From a virus: a stretch of 36,048 nt of DNA. The notes below the pieces were generated by a model, which was not told where the DNA came from, did not search any database, and saw nothing but the letters and a program-made list of their open reading frames with translations. Shown one piece after another: positions 6,428-13,100 of the stretch. The first letter of the stretch is position 1. Every line of letters starts with the position of its first letter. The stretch spans positions 1 to 36,048 of the IMG/VR virus record IMGVR_UViG_3300010885_018955. One strand, given 5' to 3'. The translations under genes and the position numbers were made by a program.

Positions 6428-7071
6428 TAGCCGACAACCCCAAACTCACCGCCGCTGCTATCGACGTTATGGTGGATGCGCCGGACATTGCGGCGATGAG
6501 CGATGAGCAACTCGCCATCGCCCTGATAGCGAAGCGATTCGACGCGCCGGCCGGGCATGTCGAACGGGAGTGGCGCGCTTACGGGTCCGACCTGCACAGC
6601 AGCGCCCTACGCATGGCCCGCTACGTCCGCACGCTGATCCCGCCCGCGCCGATGCCGGTGGCGCGGGTGCCGGTGGCGATGGCAAGCCACGACGGATTTC
6701 TCTCAATTGCTTGCAATGATGGGACTGTATGGTGGCTAGACGATCCGGGGGGAGTCTGGGTGGCAGACGCGCCCATCCCCCAGCCCATCGCCGCGACGCT
6801 AACACAATTCGGGACGGGCGGTTCCGGCATTCATATTTCCGATCGCCCTCATCCAGAGGCGCAGGATCGTGACCGCGTCGAACGGCAAATGGCCGATAAC
6901 CAGGCCGCCGCCGAACGCGCGCTGCACGACCACGACCCGGTGCGCGAGGCGGCGCCGGAGTTGCTGGCGGCGTTGAAAAACGCGCTTGGAGTGATGGACC
7001 GATACAACGGACATCACGAGGTTAAGAACCGTGTTGCTGATGTAATCGCCAAGGCGGAAAATCGCACATGA
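6424..7071 (+). CDS. Unknown accessory protein, three-part
   Basis: 215 aa from a GTG overlapping the previous stop. Three parts can be told apart. The helical N-terminus (to about residue 72) includes SDEQLAIALIAKRFDAPAGH. The middle (about 85-125) is FLSIACNDGTVWWLDDPGGVW, which looks like one blade of a beta-propeller or a small WW-like sheet. The C-terminus carries REAAPELLAALKNALGVMDRY, a helix seen in many phage accessory proteins. No catalytic motif is visible. It may bind another protein; the function is unknown. Confidence 0.65.
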   Translation: MIADNPKLTAAAIDVMVDAPDIAAMSDEQLAIALIAKRFDAPAGHVEREWRAYGSDLHSSALRMARYVRTLIPPAPMPVARVPVAMASHDGFLSIACNDGTVWWLDDPGGVWVADAPIPQPIAATLTQFGTGGSGIHISDRPHPEAQDRDRVERQMADNQAAAERALHDHDPVREAAPELLAALKNALGVMDRYNGHHEVKNRVADVIAKAENRT

Positions 7072-7334
7072 CCCACCCCTACGCGTTCGAGGCCGACCCG
7101 CCATCCACCGATGGCGAGCGCGCGCAACACCTGCACGACGAGCGCCGCGACTTGGCGCCGGCTGGGCTGCATCTCGTGCCGCCGCTGGCAACGTGGGACA
7201 TTCATGCGAAGCTGATGGCGGAGATTACAAAGACCACTGACCGTTGCAATCGCATCGGACGATTCTTTGACGACGGACGTTTGGACGGCCTGCGCGCCGC
7301 CTATTGCATCGTATTCGGAGAGGACGCACCATGA
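7068..7334 (+). CDS. Unknown 88-aa accessory protein
   Basis: It starts MTHPYAFEADPPSTDGERAQ on an ATG that overlaps the previous stop. It is rich in His, Asp and Arg, with a probable helical pair in its second half (WDIHAKLMAEITKTTDRCNRIGRFF). It ends in YCIVFGEDAP. No motif was recognised; it is believed real because of the coupled start and stop and because the frame is kept between two better genes. Confidence 0.6.
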   Translation: MTHPYAFEADPPSTDGERAQHLHDERRDLAPAGLHLVPPLATWDIHAKLMAEITKTTDRCNRIGRFFDDGRLDGLRAAYCIVFGEDAP

Positions 7335-7501
7335 CCCCGGACAAAGAAACCTACCTCGGCGACGGGCTTTATGCGTCGTTCGACGGGTGGCAATTCACAC
7401 TCCGTGCGCCAAGGGCGGATGGCGACCATTGGGTTGCACTAGAGCCAAGCACATTTGCGTCGCTACTTGCGTTCCGCAACAAAATCATCAAGGGAGAGTA
7501 G
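7331..7501 (+). CDS. Small phage protein with YLGDGLYASFDG motif
   Basis: 56 aa, starting MTPDKETYLGDGLYASFDGW. The start was chosen at 7331 because ATGA overlaps the previous stop. The opening YLGDG.YASFDG followed by a strand (QFTLRAP) and a helix (STFASLLAFRNKIIKG) matches a small hypothetical protein that recurs across proteobacterial phages. Its function is not known. It probably folds as a compact two-layer domain. Confidence 0.7.
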   Translation: MTPDKETYLGDGLYASFDGWQFTLRAPRADGDHWVALEPSTFASLLAFRNKIIKGE

Positions 7502-7502
7502 A

Positions 7503-7796
7503 ATGGCGAAGAAAATGGTTTGCTTGATTGGATACCAGGAATGGGTGATAGCGCCACAGGATGCGCTGATCCTACTGGACATCGCCGACCGCGCAATCCC
7601 GGTGACGCACTCGCGAGACTACAAAAGCAAGGTCATAGAGACCGGCCGCGATCCGTTCGTCACTGCGTTTTCTTTGCACGAAATCGTGGACCCCGAGCCG
7701 CCTGCGCCACCGGAACCGGAAGTCGAGGCGCAACCGCCCGCGCCGCTGCAAATCACTGAGCAGCGCAAGATAACACATGACGATACGCCGTTTTAG
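7503..7796 (+). CDS. Unknown 97-aa protein with Pro-rich linker
   Basis: It starts MAKKMVCLIGYQEWVIAPQD, with GGGAG about 6 nt before the ATG. The first 65 residues look like a small alpha/beta domain (ALILLDIADRAIPVTHSRDY). A linker DPEPPAPPEPEVEAQPPAPL follows, and then a short charged tail. The architecture, a folded head on a proline-rich stalk, suggests a protein-binding role, but no family was recognised. Confidence 0.6.
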   Translation: MAKKMVCLIGYQEWVIAPQDALILLDIADRAIPVTHSRDYKSKVIETGRDPFVTAFSLHEIVDPEPPAPPEPEVEAQPPAPLQITEQRKITHDDTPF

Positions 7797-7808
7797 GGAG
7801 TGCACTCC

Positions 7809-8024
7809 ATGACCACCGCCGCCATGCACCGCGCCCGGTCGATCCTGACCGCCGCCCGGGCCGAGGTCGCCAAGATCGTGAATCAGGACGATGCGATCCC
7901 GTGGACGTTGCTCGACGTGGATCGCGTCATCACCGACCTGGACAACCTGATCGAGGCCGAGGAAGCGCACCCGGACGCGCCCGTGTTTGTGGATTTCCCG
8001 ATGCAGGAGATGATCCGTGCATAA
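7809..8024 (+). CDS. Unknown 71-aa helical acidic protein
   Basis: It starts MTTAAMHRARSILTAARAEV; AGGGAG lies about 10 nt before this ATG, which is preferred over a GTG at 7800. It is almost wholly helical and turns acidic towards the end (VITDLDNLIEAEEAHPDAPV). Small acidic helical proteins are common among phage inhibitors and DNA mimics, but charge alone does not prove this. Its end overlaps the next gene by 8 bp. Confidence 0.55.
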   Translation: MTTAAMHRARSILTAARAEVAKIVNQDDAIPWTLLDVDRVITDLDNLIEAEEAHPDAPVFVDFPMQEMIRA

Positions 8025-8217
8025 AACCGCCGAGGAACTGGCCGCGCTCTACACCAGCTCCCGCACACCGCTGGACCTGTCCCGCGCGTGGTATGACACG
8101 CTCAGGGACCGCGCGCCGATGATGCGCACACCGGATTGGCAGGTGTGCGCCGATGCGTTTATGACGCGGCGAGCGTGGTTCGATGAGTTGACCGGCGACG
8201 GGGAGCGCGGCGCATGA
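8017..8217 (+). CDS. Unknown 66-aa accessory protein
   Basis: It reads MHKTAEELAALYTSSRTPLD from a GTG at 8017 and continues LSRAWYDTLRDRAPMMRT and WQVCADAFMTRRAWFDEL. It has three short amphipathic helices rich in Trp and Arg, and no metal or nucleotide motif. It overlaps the gene before it by 8 bp and the gene after it by 4 bp (ATGA). The function is unknown. Confidence 0.58.
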   Translation: MHKTAEELAALYTSSRTPLDLSRAWYDTLRDRAPMMRTPDWQVCADAFMTRRAWFDELTGDGERGA

Positions 8218-8672
8218 TCGACCTCCCCCGCCTGGCCGCGCTGGCCGAGGCGGCAACTCCTGGGCCGTGGAAGACTGCTATAACGGACGATACATTCGTG
8301 ACGTCCTACCATACTGATATCGCGGAAATGTATGGAGATTACGATACCGATTCTGAAATCATGGAGGCCAACGCCGCCTACATCGCCGCCGCCGACCCCA
8401 CCACAATCCTGGCTATGATCCGCCGGTTGCAGGCGGCGGAGGCGGAGGTGCTGGCCGCCCGCAAGGTGGTGGAGGCGGCGCGGATGCAAGTCAAGATTGC
8501 CCAGGAAACGCACATGGAATGGGACCGCGACAACGAAAGCCGCGTCGGCAAGTTGCTGCTCGCCATGGCTGGCCACATTCCAGGGTATCGCCCTGAGACC
8601 GACGCAATCCATGCCGCCCTAGCCGCCCACGACGCGGCCGAGGTCGCGCGGAAGGAGGGGGATGCAACATGA
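8214..8672 (+). CDS. Ead/Ea22-like phage protein
   Basis: 152 aa. The first part has the hallmark LAALAEAATPGPWKTAI followed, after a short strand-rich insert, by ANAAYIAAADPTTILAMIRRL. This pair, EAATPGPW and A.YIAAA.P...L.LI, defines the Ead/Ea22-like family of phage early-region accessory proteins. A long helix follows (AAEAEVLAARKVVEAARMQV), then an extra C-terminal helical segment. The molecular role of the family is not established. Its presence supports reading 6113-10235 as an early accessory block. Confidence 0.75.
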   Translation: MIDLPRLAALAEAATPGPWKTAITDDTFVTSYHTDIAEMYGDYDTDSEIMEANAAYIAAADPTTILAMIRRLQAAEAEVLAARKVVEAARMQVKIAQETHMEWDRDNESRVGKLLLAMAGHIPGYRPETDAIHAALAAHDAAEVARKEGDAT

Positions 8673-9181
8673 GCGATTGCGCTAACTTCATTGCGTTTTG
8701 CAACGCGGTTGGAAATGACGCCGCTAGCAAACTGATCGACAGGATATGCGACGCACAGGCAGGTGACAAAAGCGACGGCATACGCATCTCTACCGCCCAT
8801 CGGCATGACGCCATCAACTATACGCTCGAAGGTGAGGCCGAATACGAAGGTAAAACCTACGCCTTCCTGATCGACAATGGAAACTGGAACGGAACCGTTG
8901 TGCGTGAATGGGGCAATCCCGAGAATGCCCCGAGTTATGAACCGCCACCACCGCCACGCTATGAGGCTATCCCGCAAAACGAGGGGTTGAAGCAAACCCA
9001 TCCCGGATTGTGGGCGGTTTATCTTCAATGGCGGCAGCAGGATTGGTTTAAGGACCTAGTGCGCGGCTACAACTATGACAACCATTTTGCGCCGGGAAAT
9101 AAGACCGAGAGATATTACCGTGAGATGGCTGCGAAGCGCGGCTTAAAAATAGTGCTGGTCGATCAGGATTGGACGCCATGA
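8669..9181 (+). CDS. Unknown 170-aa accessory protein
   Basis: It begins MSDCANFIAFCNAVGNDAAS on an ATG overlapping the previous stop. It has an N-terminal helical segment, a strand-rich middle (INYTLEGEAEYEGKTYAFLI), a short PPPPPR linker near residue 91-96 and an aromatic-rich C-terminal half (LWAVYLQWRQQDWFKDLVRG). No family was recognised. Its codon use appears slightly less GC-biased than its neighbours, compatible with a separate origin. The product is well formed and probably soluble. Confidence 0.62.
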   Translation: MSDCANFIAFCNAVGNDAASKLIDRICDAQAGDKSDGIRISTAHRHDAINYTLEGEAEYEGKTYAFLIDNGNWNGTVVREWGNPENAPSYEPPPPPRYEAIPQNEGLKQTHPGLWAVYLQWRQQDWFKDLVRGYNYDNHFAPGNKTERYYREMAAKRGLKIVLVDQDWTP

Positions 9182-9570
9182 CCCCCGACCAGATCAAAGC
9201 CGCAGCGATCGAGGCAGCGGCGGAGGCGATGTATCTCCGCCAACAGCTTATCTTTTCTCCCGGCGCTCGACGATCATGGGATGACGCGATTACGGAAACG
9301 AAAACCGAGTTTCTAAAATACGCCACCGCCGCCATCGAAGCCTACGAGCGCACGATGGTGCGGCCGTTGGCGGATGCGCCGGCATACGATCCATCAGGGC
9401 ACCGGACGCGCGTGCTTTTGTGGGTGCCTGGGTGGGCAGTGTGGTGCCAAGGGGCCGTGCACCGCACGAAAGACAACGCCCCGCGCGCGTTCGTCGCAGG
9501 ATGTCCATGGGATGATGATGATTTCCCACTGTTCCGCTTATTCCCCGACGCACCGGAGGCGAAGCCATGA
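9178..9570 (+). CDS. Accessory protein with a DUF551-like end
   Basis: 130 aa, starting MTPDQIKAAAIEAAAEAMYL at the ATGA overlap (9178). The N-terminal half is helical. The second half reads VRPLADAPAYDP then RVLLWVPGWAVWCQGAVH, echoing DUF551-type domains (a W..i..aP.dg..VLlW pattern) often appended to phage accessory proteins. DUF551 has no known activity. The DUF551 likeness is a motif impression, not a search result. Confidence 0.6.
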   Translation: MTPDQIKAAAIEAAAEAMYLRQQLIFSPGARRSWDDAITETKTEFLKYATAAIEAYERTMVRPLADAPAYDPSGHRTRVLLWVPGWAVWCQGAVHRTKDNAPRAFVAGCPWDDDDFPLFRLFPDAPEAKP

Positions 9571-9719
9571 CGCACACCGAGCATCAAGCCGTCCTACAAG
9601 CCCTTCACGACGCCATGTTGCAGATCGAATACATTTACGAAAAGTTTCAGAAAACCGGAACTGGTGAGCAAGTTCTGGCGAGATTGCGGTCGGCAATCAC
9701 AATCATGGAGATGAACTGA
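9567..9719 (+). CDS. 50-aa helical protein
   Basis: The product begins MTHTEHQAVLQALHDAMLQI and ends in RLRSAITIMEMN. It is coupled on both sides: ATGA with the gene before and TGATG with the gene after. It is almost certainly two helices, EHQAVLQALHDAMLQIEYIY and EQVLARLRSAITIM, possibly a small coiled-coil dimer. The perfect junctions on both sides make it a good gene despite its size. The function is unknown. Confidence 0.62.
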   Translation: MTHTEHQAVLQALHDAMLQIEYIYEKFQKTGTGEQVLARLRSAITIMEMN

Positions 9720-9985
9720 TGACCGACGCTGCCACCCCAGCCGCCATCGCGCGGCGCCTGACCGCCCGGCAGCGGGAGGCGTTGCTTTGGCTGCCGGCGG
9801 ATGGGGCTTCCATTGGTTGCCTGACGTTCCCGCCCGGCGCCGATCCAGCCATGCTGCAATGGATCGTGGTCACAGACTGGATGCGGGTTAACCTAGCAGA
9901 CAACCGTGACGAGATATTGCGCTACCGCCTCACCCCCCTCGGCCGCGGCGTGCGGGAAGCGGTGGAGGCCGGGAATGCCACCTGA
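9719..9985 (+). CDS. Winged-helix-like small phage protein
   Basis: 88 aa. It has LTARQREALLWLPADGASIG (residues 14-33) and a closing RYRLTPLGRGVREAVEAG. The words REALLWLP.DG and RLTPLGR.VR recur in small phage proteins that look like winged-helix domains, with a first helix, a wing and a terminal LTP.G helix. It may bind DNA and regulate the block, but key residues cannot be named. It overlaps the next gene by 11 bp. Confidence 0.58.
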   Translation: MTDAATPAAIARRLTARQREALLWLPADGASIGCLTFPPGADPAMLQWIVVTDWMRVNLADNRDEILRYRLTPLGRGVREAVEAGNAT

Positions 9986-10235
9986 CACCCGCCACCCCTG
10001 CGCCGGCCGCACCCTCGCCATGGCACGGTGCTTCGACGCCATCGCCACCACCGGCCGACCCGTTGGCGCGGGGAAAACGCTGGCGGCGCTGTTGGTGCAT
10101 AAACTGGTGCGGCGCTGCGGTTTTGTGCACATTCAAGAGGGAGGAAGGTTGGTTGCCGACGCGGCATACGAGCCGACCGACGAAGCGCGGCGGCAGTGGG
10201 ATGCGTGGAAGGCTACCCTTTCACCGCCTCTATAA
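9975..10235 (+). CDS. Last gene of the plus-strand block, winged-helix-like
   Basis: 86 aa, starting MPPDTRHPCAGRTLAMARCF. It continues ATTGRPVGAGKTLAALLVH, where GAGKT only superficially recalls a P-loop: it is too short and lacks a preceding strand with GxxxxGK. Later comes a wing-like VHIQEGGRLVADAAYEPTDE and a closing helix. It probably has the same small DNA-binding fold as its upstream neighbour. Its final 23 bp overlap, tail to tail, the end of the late operon. Confidence 0.5.
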   Translation: MPPDTRHPCAGRTLAMARCFDAIATTGRPVGAGKTLAALLVHKLVRRCGFVHIQEGGRLVADAAYEPTDEARRQWDAWKATLSPPL

Positions 10236-10356
10236 GCGCCCGCTCCAGCGCGATCTGGGCGGCATTGGTGGCGCTCATTGCGCTTTGAGTGACCACCATC
10301 ACCCCCAAAACAACCCCACCACAAACCCCACCATAGCCGTCGTGCACGCCACGCAC
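10213..10356 (-). CDS. Possible small membrane protein at the end of the late operon
   Basis: 47 codons from a GTG at 10356. The product has a Gly/Val-rich hydrophobic stretch, GGVCGGVVLGVMVVTQSAM, followed by a helix, SATNAAQIALERALIEAVKG. One membrane pass with a charged cytoplasmic tail is the shape of small holin or spanin-type phage proteins. Two other frames also run through here: a 22-aa TTG-started peptide from 10367 with its own hydrophobic end, joined by TGATG to an internal ATG at 10299. The exact start is therefore uncertain. Confidence 0.35.
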   Translation of the reverse strand: MRGVHDGYGGVCGGVVLGVMVVTQSAMSATNAAQIALERALIEAVKG

Positions 10357-10363
10357 CGCACTC

Positions 10364-10519
10364 TCAAGGCCCGTCGCGCCAAAGCATCCACCGAGCCAAG
10401 GCACCCGACATGACGCCACCAACCGTCCCGCTCAGGGCTTGAATGATCCACTTCCCGATCTCTGCTCCGACCGTCGATCCAAGCCCCTCGGTTGCCTTGC
10501 GTGTCGCCCATCCTGCCAT
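10364..10519 (-). CDS. Possible holin-like protein
   Basis: 51 aa from ATG 10519; an in-frame ATG at 10618 would give 84 aa. The sequence carries TEGLGSTVGAEIGKWIIQAL followed by SGTVGGVMSGALARWMLW, a long hydrophobic helix ending in Trp/Arg that could sit in the membrane. AAAGGAG lies directly before this ATG and 8 nt before an out-of-frame ATG at 10504, so another 70-aa frame competes. Its place after the tail genes and at the end of the late operon is where lysis genes are expected. Between 10520 and 10746 only tiny frames exist. Confidence 0.35.
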   Translation of the reverse strand: MAGWATRKATEGLGSTVGAEIGKWIIQALSGTVGGVMSGALARWMLWRDGP

Positions 10520-10746
10520 CTCCTTTGCCCGCGCTTTGATACGCCAGGGTTTTCGCTGTATCTGCACAGACAATCTCCACGGTAGCCCCCATAAAGACAA
10601 TACCCCGGACAGCACCATATGCCGCCATTTTCACGGGCGGTTCACGATGCGCTAACGATACACCGAGCGGCGCCAGGTTTGCCCCAACTGCCTCACGGTG
10701 GACTCACAATCCAGCGGCGCCCCAACCCGTCGCGTGATCGCATAGT

Positions 10747-11277
10747 TTAGAAGCGAGTGCCGCTCGCCATCCAACTTGCTCCAGTTGATGTGCCGGATGT
10801 GTTGCTTTTCAGGGTGAACCCCTTGGTTGTTTCGGAGCTATAGGACACGCTGGCCCCTGGGCCGCCAGACCATCCAAAAGTGATGTTGATGGATGTCAGT
10901 ATTGCGAACTCAAACGGGAATACAACCGCGTCCGATCCGGTCAAAGGTGAGACTGACCCAGTTTGGATCATGTTGCCGTCCGGAAACACCTGAGCCAGAC
11001 TGCCGCCCGTGACGGTTGGTTTTACGCGCTCGAACTGGCTGTTGTTGACCACCTGATCTCCGACCACACCATCGGCCGCAGTTACGGTGCTGCTGAATGC
11101 CGCCGTGGTGCCGACCAGCTTTCCCGTCATGGGCGTCTGACCATCGGCCGCGACCGATCCCGTCAGGGCGGTGGCGATGTCGGAGAAATCGTTGTTGACC
11201 GGCGCGGCGCTGATCGTCGTGCCGTCGATGAATGGGCTTTCGGGTAGGGAGTAGGTTCCTGAGCCGTTGCGCGGCAT
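10747..11277 (-). CDS. Short tail fibre with gp53-like C-terminus
   Basis: 176 aa. The opening, MPRNGSGTYSLPESPFIDGT then TTISAAPVNNDFSDIATALT, is the standard N-terminal attachment module of many podovirus and siphovirus tail fibres. A linker, DGQTPMTGKLVGTTAAFSST, follows. The C-terminal 80 residues, from VFPDGNMIQTGSVSPLTG through FPFEFAILTSINITFGW to GASWMASGTRF, match the gp53-like receptor-side fold in which a pseudo-repeat of beta strands ends in an aromatic-rich tip. It probably forms a trimer at the tail tip and contacts the host surface. It is the last clear structural gene of the operon. Confidence 0.8.
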   Translation of the reverse strand: MPRNGSGTYSLPESPFIDGTTISAAPVNNDFSDIATALTGSVAADGQTPMTGKLVGTTAAFSSTVTAADGVVGDQVVNNSQFERVKPTVTGGSLAQVFPDGNMIQTGSVSPLTGSDAVVFPFEFAILTSINITFGWSGGPGASVSYSSETTKGFTLKSNTSGTSTGASWMASGTRF

Positions 11278-11288
11278 GGCTGGTGTCC

Positions 11289-13100
11289 TTATGGTTTCAC
11301 GGAATTGGCGCGCTGCTCGTTGATGAGCGCGTCTGCAATCCCTCGGTTCGGTATTGCGGGATTGCCTTGGTATTTTGACAAATCGGGGTTGTGGTGTTGC
11401 AGCAACCGACTGAGTGACGCCTTCGTGTCAAAGTGCTTCGACGCGGCATTGACCAACAGGTTCCCAACGCCAAACGGGATTGTCGTGCCCGCCACGACAT
11501 GCGCCAAGGGCATCCCGATGCGCTTGGCTACGTCATATGCGTTCTGCACAGTGTCTGACCCTGGCGCCCTTGCCAGTTGTTCTGCCGCCGCCGATCGCTG
11601 CAAGCTCTTGTGCATCGCAACCAGCTTTTCCCACACGTCATCCGGGATGGATTTTGCCTGATTGATGCCGGGGGCCGCTCGGTCCGATGCGATGTCTTTC
11701 ATGAAGCGGTCAAACCGGTGGAAGGCAACCGTTCGGCTTGGACCTTGAAACAGTTTCGGGACCGCTTCTTGAAGAAGTTCCATCACGTCAATGGGCTTCG
11801 ACGCATTGGCAAAGTTGGCAAGGTATTGCTTGAAACCTGGGGCGGCGGCTTCGATCGAAAGATCAAGCGCATCTTTAACCGCCATGAGCGCGGCTTCCGC
11901 CCGTTTGTTGAGCGGCTTTTCCCTTTGAGCCTCTTTGCTTAAAAGATCGTCAATGTGCTTTCGAACGCCATAGAGCATTTCGGGATCTGTGATGTGCTTG
12001 CCGTCGGCGTTGGTCAATTCGCCCGTCACGCTGTCCAACGTGCTGCGAACCAAAGGCCGCCGCCCATCCGGTCCGGACTTTATGCCGGCGGCAACATCGA
12101 AAACCGGCTGAATGTCCGCTTCACCCTTGTTGGCCCACGTCGCCTTTAGGTCTTTCGTGGCTTGCTCGGCCCGAGCTTCGATTGCTCGATTGGCGATAGT
12201 CGGGGTCCCGGCAACGTCCGAAAAATAGTCGTAATATCGCTCTGCGTTATGCAATTCCCGGTCCGCGATGGCCTGGGGATGGTCAAGCCTCAAAGACTTG
12301 GCTTCCCGCGACACGGCGGCATTCTGCTCAATCTCCGCTTTGGTCGGTAGGACGCCCGGCACGTATTCCGTGGTATCGCCTGGGATGGGCGTGTCCATCA
12401 TCTGCGACCGCTCGCCAGTGGCCCGTGAGGCGGCTGCTTCGCGTGGCGCCATCTCGACCATGGCCGATGGCGTTCCTGCCGCGCTGAGCGATTGAGGCTC
12501 TGACGTGATCCGCATTTCTGGGATGGGAGCGCCAGCGGGCGGCAGTGACGGAGGAAGCACCGAAGACGGTGCAGATGGAGGCAGTGACGGAGGTGTGTAT
12601 CGGTTCCTGGCATACAGATCGGACAAAAGCGAGCCATGCTCCGCCATCTGCGCGACAGCGCGGCCAGTTCCAGCGGCAGGTGATATGCCGGCACCAAGCC
12701 CGAGAGCATCCAGCGATGGGTCAGTAAGCCGTATCGACAACGGGTTTCCGGACTCGTTCATTTTTACTCGGCCTTGGCCGATGTCCATGACGCCAAGCAA
12801 TGTGCTTTTCAGCATACCGGAAAGCGATAGTCCCTCCGGGGTTGACCACTTTTCAACGGAGGCCCGCGCCTGATCCGTCGTTGGCAGCGTGCCAGGGTTG
12901 ATCGTGCCGGTATGCCGCGCAAAGCGGTTCGGCATGACGATGGATGCCGCCTCGGCGTTTACAACAGGATCGGGGGTTTCTGGCGGCTTTCTTGTTGTAG
13001 CCGATGACAGGTATTCCCCCACCGCTCGGTCAATGACGGCATCGTCCGTCCCGTCCGGGAATTGAAGAGATGTGCCATCCTGCATCCGGGCTTCTATCAT
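11289..13100 (-). CDS. Large internal virion / DNA-ejection-type protein
   Basis: 603 aa. The N-terminus, MIEARMQDGTSLQFPDGTDD and AVIDRAVGEYLSS, is the small strand-turn-helix module (x-L-x-FPDGT...VID..V..YL) that opens many podovirus ejection proteins. A disordered Pro/Ser-rich stretch (about 168-250) follows, then a long alpha-helical body with few aromatic residues. A weakly hydrophobic segment, IGMPLAHVVAGTTIPFGVGN, lies near residue 535-560. Like P22 gp7/gp16/gp20 analogues it is probably packed in the capsid and released through the tail. No enzymatic motif was found. Its ATG overlaps the stop of the SleB-domain gene. Confidence 0.65.
   Translation of the reverse strand: MIEARMQDGTSLQFPDGTDDAVIDRAVGEYLSSATTRKPPETPDPVVNAEAASIVMPNRFARHTGTINPGTLPTTDQARASVEKWSTPEGLSLSGMLKSTLLGVMDIGQGRVKMNESGNPLSIRLTDPSLDALGLGAGISPAAGTGRAVAQMAEHGSLLSDLYARNRYTPPSLPPSAPSSVLPPSLPPAGAPIPEMRITSEPQSLSAAGTPSAMVEMAPREAAASRATGERSQMMDTPIPGDTTEYVPGVLPTKAEIEQNAAVSREAKSLRLDHPQAIADRELHNAERYYDYFSDVAGTPTIANRAIEARAEQATKDLKATWANKGEADIQPVFDVAAGIKSGPDGRRPLVRSTLDSVTGELTNADGKHITDPEMLYGVRKHIDDLLSKEAQREKPLNKRAEAALMAVKDALDLSIEAAAPGFKQYLANFANASKPIDVMELLQEAVPKLFQGPSRTVAFHRFDRFMKDIASDRAAPGINQAKSIPDDVWEKLVAMHKSLQRSAAAEQLARAPGSDTVQNAYDVAKRIGMPLAHVVAGTTIPFGVGNLLVNAASKHFDTKASLSRLLQHHNPDLSKYQGNPAIPNRGIADALINEQRANSVKP

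Noticed and set aside
10063-10095. GAGKT as a Walker A motif in the last plus-strand gene
   Set aside because: The preceding strand and full GxxxxGK[ST] loop are missing and the protein is only 86 aa.
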